DNA of 64,000 bases from Acheta domesticus (taxonomy: Eukaryota > Arthropoda > Insecta > Orthoptera > Gryllidae). Shown one piece after another: positions 11,962-23,170 of the stretch (positions within the stretch are counted from its first letter, which is position 1; each line of letters starts with the position of its first letter). The notes under the pieces were generated by a model that saw only the letters and a list, made by a program, of their open reading frames with translations, had not been told where the DNA came from and made no database searches. Made by a program: the position numbers and the translations under genes. The DNA lies in contig JAHLJT010009436.1 in NCBI GenBank assembly GCA_031308135.1, forward strand, positions 144,343,216 through 144,407,215. The letters are read 5' to 3'.

Positions 11962-11991
11962 TAGTAGTAGTAGTAGCAGCAGCAGCAGCAG
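11962..11991 (+). repeat. (TAG)5(CAG)5 triplet tract in the FoxO leader
   Basis: Five TAG followed by five CAG triplets end 25 nt before the FoxO ATG. The TAG run closes the long upstream frame. A triplet run so close to the start could be length-polymorphic. Confidence 0.9.
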
Positions 11992-12016
11992 CACAGCGCC
12001 TCCAGCAGCCGCCAGC

Positions 12017-12484
12017 ATGATGGAGCCGCCGCTGGGCGAGTTGGACGCGGGCTTCGAGCCCCAGCAGCGCGCGCGCTCCAACACGTGGCCGCTGCCGCGC
12101 CCGGACAACTTCGTGGACATCAAGGAGGAGCCCGGGCTGGGCAAGTGCGGCGGGGGTGTGGCGCTGGGCGGCGGCGGGCCTCCGGGCTGCCTGGGGGCGC
12201 CCGACGCGTCCATGGGCGCCGCCGTGGCCGCCGCGGCCGCCGCCGCGGGCATGCAGCTGCCGGGCGCCGCGGCCGCCGCAGCGGCCGTCGCCGCCACCGC
12301 CGCCAAGAAGAACTCGAGCCGCCGCAACGCGTGGGGCAACCTGTCGTACGCGGACCTCATCACGCAGGCCATCACGTCGGCGCCCGAGAAGCGGCTCACC
12401 CTGTCGCAGATCTACGAGTGGATGGTGCAGAACGTGCCCTACTTCAAAGACAAGGGCGACAGCAACAGCTCCGCCGGCTGGAAG
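12017..12484 (+). CDS. foxo: FoxO forkhead transcription factor, first coding exon (partial)
   Basis: FoxO is the nuclear effector that insulin/AKT signalling excludes from the nucleus. The exon encodes 156 residues. [12 protein letters not shown] (residues 18-29) is the conserved N-terminal AKT site; T23 is the phospho-acceptor, and RSNTWP fits a mode-1 14-3-3 site. Residues 44-96 are a Gly- then Ala-rich linker. [19 protein letters not shown] (96-114) through [20 protein letters not shown] (133-152) to GWK (154-156) is the first half of the forkhead domain, with helices 1 and 2. The recognition helix should lie in the next exon. The start is supported by an in-frame stop at 11852-11854 with no Met before 12017, A at -3, and a second Met with the context aNNATGG. 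The exon ends in phase 0 at a GTAAGC donor, after GWK, where FOXO genes are characteristically split. The Ala runs are coded by GCC/GCG and may vary in length. Identification is near certain; exons 2 onward lie outside the window. Confidence 0.97.
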
Positions 12485-13436
12485 GTAAGCGAGCGCTCGC
12501 GAGACGCGGGGTGGGCCGTGTCGCGGGGCGCCAGGCGCCCGCCCGCCCGGGGCCCAGGGACCGGGGCCCGCTGCCACCCGCGGCGTAGTAGGGGCCGTCG
12601 CCGCCCGCCCGCTTCTTCGACCTTTGGCCGCCGCCGCTGCCTCCGCCCGCCCGCCCGCCCGCGCGCCGCCGGGCGGACCTTCGGCCTGCGCCTCCCACGC
12701 CGTCTCCCTCGGCCCGCGAAATCCGCATCTCGCCAGACCCCCTCGCTCCACGGCTTGCTGCCCTGCATTTCCCGACTAATGCACCATGTGTTTTCCTCCT
12801 CCACTTCTCATTCTTCCTATACGTTCTATTCCCAAAAAATTATTCTTATAGACGTCATTTGTATGTGTTACTCAAAGATTCATTCTGGTGGATGTAAGCT
12901 GTGTTATTTGACCGTCTTCATGAAAAAGTTCTTTCGAGTGCTCTGCATGTAATCGCACAAACCGGACATATGTGTTCCCATGTGATTTTTAACTGCAGCA
13001 ATCGTCATTGTTTATGAGGTGTTTGACGTGATAGAGCAAGTTATCACTAGAAGTTGCCTATTTGCATATTGCTTTAACTCATCGTAAACGCAGCGATCCC
13101 CCACGGTGCTGCGTGGGCAGTATCGCGGACGGCATACGAGGGGATTCTCTTGGGAGTCCCTGTCCTATGCACTGTAGTTCGCACTCTATTACAGAGGTTG
13201 AGTGTTTCGTTTTGAAATTTGTGTTGATGAATCGAATATTTTAGAGCGCTCTCGCAGCTAATGGGGACATGACAGCCGTTATCTCCGTCATCTTTTGATC
13301 GATGGCGCCGTCAGTGTACATTAGACAGCTTGTAGCACCACGCACGTTGTGTGTCTGTGAAAAATTATTCAGCGTGAAGCCGTTGAGGCCGTGAAGTTCC
13401 TTAGCAGGCCTCTGCGCCTTCGGTGTAGTGCAGTGA

Positions 13437-13825
13437 GTGCATTTGCAAGTGGCTAGGCCCCTTGGCGTGCCTTCCGGCGCGGGTGTACGTCGGGCGTCGC
13501 AGCACGTCGCGGCGCTGCGCTATGCGTCGACGTGTGTGCGTGCGGGCCGGGCGGGCGTCGTGCCGCGCACGTGGCGCCACCCGCCGCCGCCGCCGTCGTC
13601 GCCACGTGCGCGCTGCGAGGAGCTCCCGGCGGCGGCGGTGGTAGCGCCGCGCCGCGACGGCGCCGCGCCGCCCGCCGACGCCCCGCCCGCCGGCGCGGCG
13701 CCGCCTCCGCGCCGCCCACCCACGCCCGCCGGGCTCCGGGCCTCCGGGCCGCCCGCCACCCCCGCCAACGCCGCCACCGGCCCGAAATACGCGCCGGCGC
13801 GGCGCGGCGCGCGGAGCACGGGATC
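13437..13825. other. GC-rich island in FoxO intron 1
   Basis: A very GC-rich, CpG-dense block about 1 kb downstream of exon 1. All frames are open for long stretches, as expected from composition. It could be a second promoter or leader exon of FoxO, but no conserved protein segment or clear splice site was identified. Confidence 0.5.
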
Positions 13826-13832
13826 CAGTCGC

Positions 13833-14010
13833 GGAATCGGAGGATTTCTTCTTTTCCTTTTTCTCCGGGTCGCTTCTCTCCGCCTCGTACGGATGGGGCT
13901 TGCTGGAGGAATCGGAGGAGCTTAGTGGATGCTGCTACTCATTTTCTTTTCCTCGTGTTCACTTTTCTGGGATTCGTGCGAAAAATACTTGCTGAAGGAA
14001 TCGGTGGATT
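13833..14010 (+). repeat. Three spaced GGAATCGGNGGA motifs
   Basis: The motif occurs at 13833-13844, 13908-13919 and 13997-14008. The last two copies are preceded by CTTGCTGGA/CTTGCTGAA, and all three are followed by pyrimidine-rich DNA, suggesting a decayed 75-89 bp tandem duplication at the edge of the GC island. Confidence 0.6.
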
Positions 14011-14019
14011 TTTAGTTAT

Positions 14020-15418
14020 ACTTCTAATTATTTTTTGGGTTATCTTCGTAGTTTTTCATTTCTTTACCTTAACTTATTTTTTTCTCATTTTCACTTTCTC
14101 AGCGTAGTGTTTTTGACTTGTGCGTTCTTTTCTTTCGTGTATCAACAGCTTTTATCCAAACGATTTTCTTCATTTTACTGCTCTTTTACTCTGCTTTTTC
14201 CCTTATAGTACCTATATATATTATAAATTATGTCTTCTCTGATTTTCTTCTCTTCATTTTTTCGTCGACTATCAATTTGTTTTCATGTTTGCATCCATTT
14301 TTTCCCACCTATCTTTTCCGTTTTGTCAAGTTTTTTTTTTATATTTCTTAAATTTTTAAAAATTTTGTCTGCTTTTCTTACTATTTTTTTTCGTCCCTCT
14401 TCTCGTATTGTAGCCTAATTCATGAAGTGAGTGCTGCAGTTCGCTATGTTTCTTATCTTTATTTCTGTCTTCAGTTTTTGCTTTTTTTCTCAGACTCCTG
14501 ATGCCGTCTTCCGTCCAGTTAAATTGGTAATCACACAGTCTCCCAAATATTCTCTCTAAAATGCGTCTTGGGTTTCTCGATGCTCTGGCAGCTAATAAAA
14601 TTTATAATGTCTATGTGTCATTTTATTTACGTTGTACTTTGAATTATAAATCCTCTTTGAATTAATTATTCTCATTTTATATTATCCGATTTGCTTTGCT
14701 TCTTTTAATAAGTAGCAGTAAAGAAAGCATATCCGCTCATTTCTCACTCATATATGCGAATTATGGACTGGTACTCCACTGATCCATAGTTATTTACTGA
14801 AATTCAATAGATCTGGAAAGCTCAGTTTTCTTGTATTTACGTCACAATGTTGGATAATGTTGAAGCATTTGACTTTACTTATTTCTTTTTACTATTGTAT
14901 TCTTATGGTCCTTTTGTAGTCCAACATTTATGAGGGGAAATTTCCAATCCATCTCCCTTAGAAACCCACAAGTCCGTTTAAATGAGAAGCGATTCCATCT
15001 CGTTTTTCCTATTCCGAGGATCTTCTATAATCATGGATCTTGGGTAATTAATGATCACTGAAGAAACATTTCTAATTTTGAGCCCCAACCTTTGGCAATA
15101 CGATTTTTGAGGCCTCTGCACTCGGCACCGCAATGGCTCAGCCGTTTTAAGTGTTTAGCACTCTCCTTAGTCCTTATCTTCTGATGCGTAGATTGTCCCG
15201 AAAGGCGTTCAAGGTCTTAACCGTCCAGAGAATCGCCCTTAGTCACGAATGTAAACTTGGTTAATTCCAAAGAGCATCACTCACCATTTTTCTGAAATTA
15301 TATTTGCAAAAAATATTAAATTGAAATGAATGTTATTTGACCACTCTCTGTTTCAAGAGTTCATTCAATTTTTTTTGAGAATGATTTAGGAGAGACATGC
15401 TAAACCAAATTCATTATT
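14020..15418. other. T-rich then AT-rich intron
   Basis: Positions 14020-14420 are markedly pyrimidine/T-rich on the + strand. No splice acceptor with a conserved following exon was recognised, and nothing else is supported. Confidence 0.5.
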
Positions 15419-15826
15419 GTCTGACCGGGAGGTCCTAGATTCGAGTCCCGACGGTGGCAGGATTTTCGACACTAGCTTGTCAGCTAGGTCGAATTCAGTC
15501 GCTGTCTGGAGGAGAATTCTAGCGTCCGGTTGCTCTGATCGGTTCTTTTCCGTGGTTTCTCGGATCAACACCAAGTGAATACCAGAGCAGTACCCTAACG
15601 AACGAGCCACGCACTCCCGGCTGGGGCGGTGCCCCACTGGTAAGAGATACCTGGTTGAGGGGAAAACCCCCGCTAATCGACGGTTGGTCCGCGCCGGATC
15701 TCGCCATTCAGAAGGGAAAAGATCACCGCCACCTCCCGAGGAAAAAACACGGACTACACTTACGAGACTATTGACCTCTGTAGTGACAATTCCGCGCCCA
15801 GAATCACGAACAATCAATCAATCAAT
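15419..15826 (+). mobile_element. SINE family A copy 2, with perfect 13-bp target-site duplication
   Basis: A 408-bp insertion flanked by CAAATTCATTATT at 15406-15418 and again at 15827-15839. It starts inside the tRNA-like head (GTCTGACCGGGAGGTC, then ATTCGAGTCCCGACGG), so it is 5'-truncated and lacks the A box. It ends in a CAAT tetranucleotide tail. It lacks the roughly 120-bp CT-rich internal segment present in copies 4 and 5. The flanking duplication and 5' truncation indicate LINE-mediated target-primed insertion. Confidence 0.92.
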
Positions 15827-15839
15827 CAAATTCATTATT

Positions 15840-18800
15840 CTGTATTTTACAACTAGTTGTTTGAACAATTGTCTTATCCTCTGTTATTAACTCGATTTTT
15901 TTGTTGTTTCTTCATGTTATTAAAAACGTATTGACATTTGTAAATCATTATAAGATGATTATCGGCAAGATTTTCGAAAATATTGATGATAGTTACCCTA
16001 TTACAAAATAATTTTAGAATGTACGAATCTGGATGGAGTAAATGAGAGATGGTGGATACTGGATGGTGATACTAGAAAAAAGGTTTTTTACGATCCTATG
16101 AACGGGCATTCTTCATTCCTTCTATTACATATCCTTCTTCATTCGTTCTATTACATATTCCTCATTCGTATTATCTTCACAGTGGTTACAGAAAAAGACA
16201 CATAAGACTTTTGCAAGTAAATCAAAATAATCAGTCCATGAAGATTTCCTCTTTTCATTACACTCTCAGAATGAGTGAGCGTTTGCCCATAGTTGTAATC
16301 ATGGAACTTAAGCATGCTGCATCTTTTTTCCAATATTCCGTGGTCATTCAAATCACGTTCAAGCGACAGTGTCTTAGAAGTAATGACCTGTCTTCATGTG
16401 AGAGAGAACTATTGATTGCGCCTATGTGGAAAGAAGGGGAAGAATAAAGGCGAATCGCCTAACTTCTCCGACATTCCATAGGTAAAATCAGAGTAATTAT
16501 GAAGCGCTAATTGTTGAAGATAGTTATTTTAATTCATCTCTAGTTAATAGCTCTACCCGACCCAAATGTTGCCCGATTTAAATAAGAATGCCATGGATGT
16601 TTTTTACACCTCATGAAACCGGACACGTTTCTTCGAATGAAACTGTTGGAATGGATATTTAAGGTCCATAACTGATTTTCTGGAGACTTCTTTTAAAATG
16701 AACTCACCGTTTCCGAACATGATCCGATATATACAGTGGAAGGTGTCAGGAGTTCACTCTCTCTCCTCCTTTCGAGCATGGTTATCTGACTGTTGAATTT
16801 AGCACCAATTGAGAATTAAGTAGCTGTGAAAATTGCTTCAGAACTGGTTTATTAGAGGATGATTTGTTAATTATCACTTTTCACTTACTTTGAAATAGTT
16901 TTGTCCTTTTAACATATCTATTGTTTTATTTAAATTAGTTTTATTTTAATTCGTGTTTATGTTCTGTTGTTTATCTTCTACATTATAATGGTATTAAATT
17001 TAACATTTTGACAGGCACAATGTTAATATATTGTTGCGATCTTCCCTTTCTTTTCAAATGTGGGTGAGTGTTATTTGCTGTTAAATTTCAGTTGGATATT
17101 TAATTAGCTAGCCTACAAATATTTCACTTATGTTATTTGTGAACGTAATTCTCTCTTTTCAAAATTCGCATTTTCAAGAGTATGGAACATCTATCCGAGA
17201 GTCATATATGTTTACCAAATTTCTAATAGTTGTTGGGGCTTCTTCAGTATGATTTTCTAGCATCGTTAATATCCATACAAAGTTTATATCAAAATCCCAT
17301 TTGTACTACTAGTTTCAGTGAATTCGATGAACCACCAAAAGTAGTCAGTACTCGCAGTAATAAGGTACTACGTAGCATGATGTGTGCGGTGCCGTATGTC
17401 GGAAAAAATCGGGAACAACTGGCTTGAAAGACAAGCTGTAAAACCCGTTGAATTGTGATGATATGGTAAATACAAGAGACAGTTGTGTTTGCGTCATACG
17501 CTGCTCATGGTCACAACCTTCCTTGTTCACGAGATTACACCCGACAAGCGAGCTTCGTGAACACATACCGTAGAAGATAAGGCACTAACTTTTCTTATAT
17601 TTTCAATGAACTGATGAGATCGCTACTAGAAAAAATGCAAAAAATCTAATGAGAATTTAATGTTTTAGATGTATAGTTTTCCATTCCTTCCACTGAAAGC
17701 AAGTTCATACAATGCCAGGCAATAACGCCATCTCTCAGCAGTTCTGTTCGTCACAGGTGAGGGGTAGCGAGTAATGGAACAGATTCAAGAACGGTCAGTG
17801 CAATTGATGGCGGGTGCAGTGAGATCGTAGTTATATAGTTTAGATATCATCCAGCTCTTAAGCTAATGTCCTGCTCATACGGAAAACAAAATCAAGAAAT
17901 TAAAAGAATGTGGGATTCCGGCGACATGTGCGGTCTGCCAGAATTATTTCTTGGCATTTATTTATAGTCCTGGAGTAAATACACTTCTTTGAACAAGCTG
18001 GACCTCATTAGTCGGATAACAAAAACAAAACAAAATACAAATAAACGTTTTATAGAAATGTTAGGTAGTTTATAATTGGAAACTGATAGAAACACAGATC
18101 ATTGTCCAAAGCTTGTATAAGTTACAACTTTTTTAAACTTCTTGTAAAACATGATACATATTCATTGTCCGAAATCTGCGTTTGACAGAAGATCCTGAAT
18201 TGATTTCAGAATTTTACCAGAAACATCTATTTTAGTATTCCTGTTTTTTTGTTTTTGCCACAACTCGTATCTAACTTGAAAACGGCTAGGTGCAATGGCA
18301 GAGTTTTCCATACACGTTCTGTCGCCGGAGTCCGCTCTCGGTCCGAGCCAATCTCTGAATGGAACATACGGTTGCTTCTTTCTTATTTCTACTCCGTTCT
18401 TTCGGAAATGTAAGACCCACTCGCTCTCCTTATCATTTTCGGCGAACAATGGCAAATATTTTCTTTCTAGACTTCCGAGAAAAGATGCACGTGCTGGATA
18501 ATATCTTGTTTGAAAACAATTACATTAAGAACGGTAGATTCTACGCAAAGCTTGAAATACAATGATTCATCAGTGTATTTACGTACCTTACCTGATAGGT
18601 AGATTTACGTACGATTTATGATTTCTTGGAAATTGTCAATTTCAGACATAACATGCCAGATCACGTGCTCAGTGAATGAATCAATTAATTAATGGACACA
18701 CGCTCATCTGTTGATACGCAAGAGAGTACAGAGTTGTAGTACTAGGAGGCAATGACCATATTATCTCGCGTTTCTCAGCAATTCACGCACAAGTGCATTT

Positions 18801-19214
18801 ACGATCCACTTTGTGTACTGGCGAGCACAGCTGTTGTAAAACTCGTCACAGCTCATGATGCATCGTTCATCGAGGACCTCGACCATGGTAGACTCGATAA
18901 AGGATACGTTAAGAAGGCGTTGTTGTTACATTGTAATGTGAATGTTTGCATTGATGTCTCTCTGCATCGCGCATTCACTTTTTACGTTTTATTGTAGTTG
19001 GTATTTTTAAATGTTCATTTTCTAGTACGAATGTGCTTTGAATTTTAAGAAAAAGAGAGAGGAAAAACAGAAAATCATTTTCTCTTTCCAACAATTATTC
19101 TATGAGTTTACCAATGACCAAAGTATTTTCTTCGATATTTTGAGATGTAATGTTGACTTTGAAGCGTCAAAACAGGCGCATTATTTTGAAAAAGAACGGC
19201 ACGTGCATATCCAC
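15840..19214. other. AT-rich intron
   Basis: No gene recognised. A short tandem duplication of a CTTCATTC-TTCTATTACATAT unit lies at about 16107-16165. Open frames at 18162-18565 on both strands have no recognisable family. Confidence 0.5.
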
Positions 19215-19463
19215 ATCTCGTGTGTTAACTTGGAGTTGCTACTTTTCGAAAAAAAAATATAAACAATTAATTTCGTTTAATGAACTTGGCTTTTGTGTGC
19301 ATTTTAGAGTAAAGTAAAACGTCAATCGAATTAATGCATTATATTTCAACAGAAAGAAATATGCATTATTATAATTATTAAAAGAACGGTTTGTGAAAGA
19401 AAATGTAGTCCCTACAATGGAATTCAAACTGATGGAATAAATAATTCCACTTATTTGGAATGC
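19215..19463 (+). repeat. Diverged dispersed repeat C, copy 1
   Basis: About 245 bp aligns collinearly with 22080-22320. Shared blocks include GCATTTTAG-G-AAAGTAAAAC, TCAAT-GAATTAATGC-TTATATTT, and GTAGTC-CTACAATGG-ATTCAAA. The element class is not recognised. Confidence 0.75.
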
Positions 19464-20423
19464 GGGCATTTATGTACATCAAAACTGTTCTTATCTTGCA
19501 GATGTGTTTTGATTCTCCTTCTGCAACATTATTTAAAGTAGTCTTGGAATGAGATGGTTATCAATGCGATACTTTCTTGCCGAAAGAATCAAAGGAAGAG
19601 TTTTGGAATCTTAGTGCTGCGGGGTAATATCGTTCCCAAATCACTTCGTTCGCGGTCGGCACACGTCTCTCGGTGCGTGTTACCACGCCATCATATAAAA
19701 GTCCGGTGATTGCTTTTATTGCTCGACGAATTATCAGGAAGTAAATTGCGGCGTTATTCGGTGCCAGCACGCCACCGCACGCAGCGGCGCGGCGGGCGCG
19801 CGGGGCTGGCGGGAGGTGGTTAGTACGTGCGCTCATACCGCCTTTTCATGTTCTTGGTACATTTTTCAAGGGCGTTCAAGGGCTTTGCGCATCTGTCAGG
19901 AATGACGTTGTAATTAATTCAAAACCGTCACTACTTCATACGGAGGTTGCAGTGCCTTTTCCTTCATCGATTTTTCATCACTTTTCTCTCTCTTGCGGTT
20001 CAAATTAATCGTTTTTCTTTTTCACGGCCATGTTTCCGTTTACTTAACTTTTTTGTTTTCCATTAGAAGCTAGCGTAATTGCCCTCCATTTTTGATTATA
20101 AGGATTTGAATTTCGATCACACCATGCGAATTTATTGTGTACAAAACTTGTTCGTAAAATTTTGCTTTTCAAAATATCTTCCCTGATCTCAGAAATATTT
20201 TGCAACGATTTGTTTAAACATTTCTTGTCAAACGCTTTTCTTATTTTTGAAAGGCGCCTATCACTATTTTATATGACGTGAAAATAAATTAATCACTGAT
20301 TGCACGAACAACTAAGTCACAACGCATTAATTTTAAGGAAATGAAGAAAAAGAATACAAGTGTAATTACTAGAATTACGAGGATTGGGGCAGAAGTCATT
20401 GCAAGTATTTTTTTACTAAAAGT
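19464..20423. other. Intron with no supported feature
   Basis: AT-rich apart from a short GC-rich patch at about 19740-19835. No gene seen. Confidence 0.5.
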
Positions 20424-20939
20424 GCTAGATGAATGTAACCTTTTCCAGCAACGCACCAACATCAAGACAGTTGTTTTCCGTGGAAGAAATGCACTAGGAC
20501 GTCACAGGAAATAAGTGGAAGCTGTTGGGAATAATGACCTTTCATACCGGACAGTCGCGAGATAGCCAGGAGAGTTTCGGTGAGGACGTGTAGCAACCGC
20601 GATCAGCAATGCAGAAGGTGACTTGCGAGTGTGTGTTTCGCGATACAATTTTCGCTCTTTGACTCCAGTAACATCCATTGTCTGCCTCCCTCCAGCAGGT
20701 GCTCGATTACCGCAAGTGCCACATCGGTCCTCACACTGTCAGGTCGTCCCGTGCGTTGCTGATCGCGTCGTCGCCGAAACTATCCTGGCTATCTTGCAAC
20801 TGTTCGATACAGAAGATACGGAAGGGCTTTAATTCCAGCAGCTTCCACCAGTTTCCTGTGTTATTCTATCGCATTTCTTGAACGTGGAACGGCTGTCTTG
20901 ATGTAGGAGCGTTGTCGAAAGGGTTAAATTCATCTCGCA
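20424..20939. mobile_element. Long inverted-repeat (foldback-like) element
   Basis: The arms 20424-20640 and about 20720-20939 are reverse complements over roughly 200 bp with moderate divergence. Matching blocks include GATGAATNTAACC, ACATCAAGACAG, CACAGGAAA, GTGGAAGCTG, AGATAGCCAGGA-AGTTTCGG and GCGATCAGCAA. The roughly 80-bp centre has no coding potential. Target duplications were not identified. Confidence 0.8.
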
Positions 20940-22079
20940 CGGCGATAGGTTGACAATTGATTTTACATTGCTCTCTCTGTGCTAATAGAGACACTCAAAA
21001 AACCATCTGTTGTTGTGAACACAAACTAGTATTACATTTCTCTCACGCAACAAATAGAATTGTGATCCAATAATATTTCTTTTAGAAAAATAAATAGTTG
21101 CCATGACTTCTGCCACAACCCTCGTTCATTCTACAGTACTGTATTTGACTTAGGGCGTTGTTGCAATCAGTTATTCGAATGGTCATCCTTATTTAACTTC
21201 GTCCGGATCAGAAATGTGTGTCAGAAGTCCCCCGAATCGTCCTGATTTGCCAGCGGTTGCAGTAGTGCCAGTCCGAATTATCGGCGTCTCCCGTTTCCTG
21301 CTCAGCGGCCTCCTGTGAATAAATCGCCCTCCCCTCCAATTCATCTGATCAGGAGAGGGTGGGCTTTAGTCTGAGAGAGCACGCGTCGCAGCGTGGCCTA
21401 TCAGAGGATTGTACATGCGTCCAGGCCGTCAGAATACGGTCAGTGACAACATGAATACTGAACAAAATGAGCAACTGAGGGATTTCGGTCGTAACGCTTT
21501 ACCTGTTGGGTTCTGGCCATGACGCTTAGTGTTTGCCTGGACGGGGAAAATCGAACGGGTAAGACTGTCGCGTTTCTTGAATGTATGTGGGCCTCTTCAC
21601 GTACATTTTCATTGAGCCGCAACCATCTACCTGAAGTCGATATCCGTGTCCCGAGTAACATCTCCCAGAAAAGCGTCCACCAGACCTGGCTTTGTTTGTG
21701 AGCCCGGTGTGGCGGGTACCTGAGTAACACATTTTATGGGAGTGGAAGGGGAGAAATTTGAAAGTTAAAATGAACTTTAGGACAAGTAATGTGAACATGT
21801 TCCAATTATTTAATTTTCTTTGCTACCGTAATTGCAATCACGTGTACTTCTATCATCATTTTGTACTGTATTAACTGAGCAAAATTTCCTTTTTCCGCAT
21901 GCTATTTTGAGTAAACATGCGTCTATTTCAGCAAGCTTATTAACTCTTTGTGTCGCAAATACTCATTTGTTTAACGCTAGTGAGCGAACAAGTAGAGCCA
22001 CATGTCCTAATATGTTATGGTGTTGCATTAAAAAGAGGCGCTAGGTTCAGGGCTCCCACAGTTCATATAGATATTATTT
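20940..22079. other. Intron with no supported feature
   Basis: Mixed-composition noncoding DNA. Frames at 21440-21800 on both strands have no recognised domain. Confidence 0.45.
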
Positions 22080-22320
22080 CGCAAGTTAATTTGGAAATTG
22101 CCAATTTTCAAAAAATATGTAAAATATTATTTTCAGTTACGGAACTTATGAGTTGTGCGCATTTTAGTGCAAAGTAAAACTTCAATTGAATTAATGCGTT
22201 ATATTTTGTCAGAAAGAATTATGCATAATTATAAGTATTAAGTGTATATGAATGAATATGTAGTCTCTACAATGGTATTCAAAATTGTCGGAATTAGTAA
22301 TTCCTATTGTTCGGAATGTG
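22080..22320 (+). repeat. Diverged dispersed repeat C, copy 2
   Basis: Direct-orientation partner of 19215-19463, about 2.9 kb downstream. It could be a transposon relic or an old segmental duplication. Confidence 0.75.
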
Positions 22321-22366
22321 AGCATGCGGTCAAGATTGTCGCACATGGCAAAGCGTGCATTCATTC

Positions 22367-22389
22367 GCGTTTAAGGCGCACGTGGGCCC
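22367..22389 (+). repeat. 23-bp GC-rich word, copy 1
   Basis: The 23 bp starting GCGTTTAAGGCGCACGTGGG is repeated exactly at 23722-23744. It contains a CACGTG E-box and lies at the edge of a short GC island (22367-22460). Confidence 0.85.
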
Positions 22390-23170
22390 ATGCCAGGGCG
22401 CAGGGCCATGGGGGGGGAGGCTTACCTGCCCCCGCCCGTGCCTCGGGTACCGCCGACGCCGTCGCCGTTTGTTTCATTACTCCCGTCATAAATTTCCCTT
22501 TCAAGTCTTTTCTTGACTTCTCTGCATCATGTTTCTCTTCCTCCATTCCCGACTCCTCGTGAATCGTCATATTATATCAAAGATATCAAGTTATCTTTGG
22601 GAACTAACAAATCTGAAGGTGAGGTGCATCCATCTTTATAATATGTACTACTGGGGGTCACGCCGCGAAGTCGAGCATTGCGAAAATCGCGACTAAAATA
22701 ATGATGTTTCATTAGAGGTTTATGCTGTTAGCAGTGGCGCAACCACATTTTTTCTTGGGGGAGCCTATAGGGCTTTCGATGCCAAATCGAAGTTTTTTTT
22801 ATTTATGCTGAATTAAAAATTTATTTTTGTTTATTTGCAGTTGAATAAAATTTATTGAGTTGATATTTTCAATGAATTATGTTACCATAGCAAATTACTA
22901 AAAACTATATTTGTGAATTTGTGCGTAACTAGAAGAGAAAACAATAAGACAAAAGTGTACTTTAATTTATGTTAGTCGGCCATATTATTGTGAATGGTAT
23001 ATGTGAAAAGTGAACACATGTGAAAAGTATATGAGAAAACTACTCTTGTGATAATAGCTGTACAAGCTGTATAATCAGACAGATAGTAGAAAACTAATGT
23101 GTACAAAGAGCTACAAATAGGAGGCCTTTGCCCGAAAGGGATTGATACATGCCTATTAAACTATATTATA

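Larger units (their letters stand above)
11190..12016 (+). promoter_or_regulatory. FoxO CpG-island promoter and 5' leader
   Basis: A very GC- and CpG-rich block starts abruptly out of AT-rich DNA and runs into the FoxO coding exon and about 280 bp into the intron. It holds a palindromic CRE, a FoxO-type element, a short uORF and a triplet tract. No clear TATA box was seen, which suits a dispersed CpG-type promoter. The transcription start cannot be placed from sequence. Overlapping open frames here, including one from 11182 to 11964, are attributed to base composition and lack recognisable domains. Confidence 0.65.

Noticed and set aside
11182..11964. 260-codon + strand frame upstream of FoxO
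   Set aside because: Arg/Ala/Pro-rich, no domain, overlaps several equally open frames in a CpG island, and ends in the TAG repeat. Best explained by composition of the leader.
11507..12751. 414-codon - strand frame antisense to FoxO
   Set aside because: It is the mirror of the GC-rich FoxO exon and leader, with low-complexity sequence and no recognisable family.
12485..12952. Continuation of the FoxO frame past residue 156
   Set aside because: After GWK the frame reads Arg/Pro-rich sequence unlike any forkhead domain, and a consensus GTAAGC donor sits exactly at the conserved junction.
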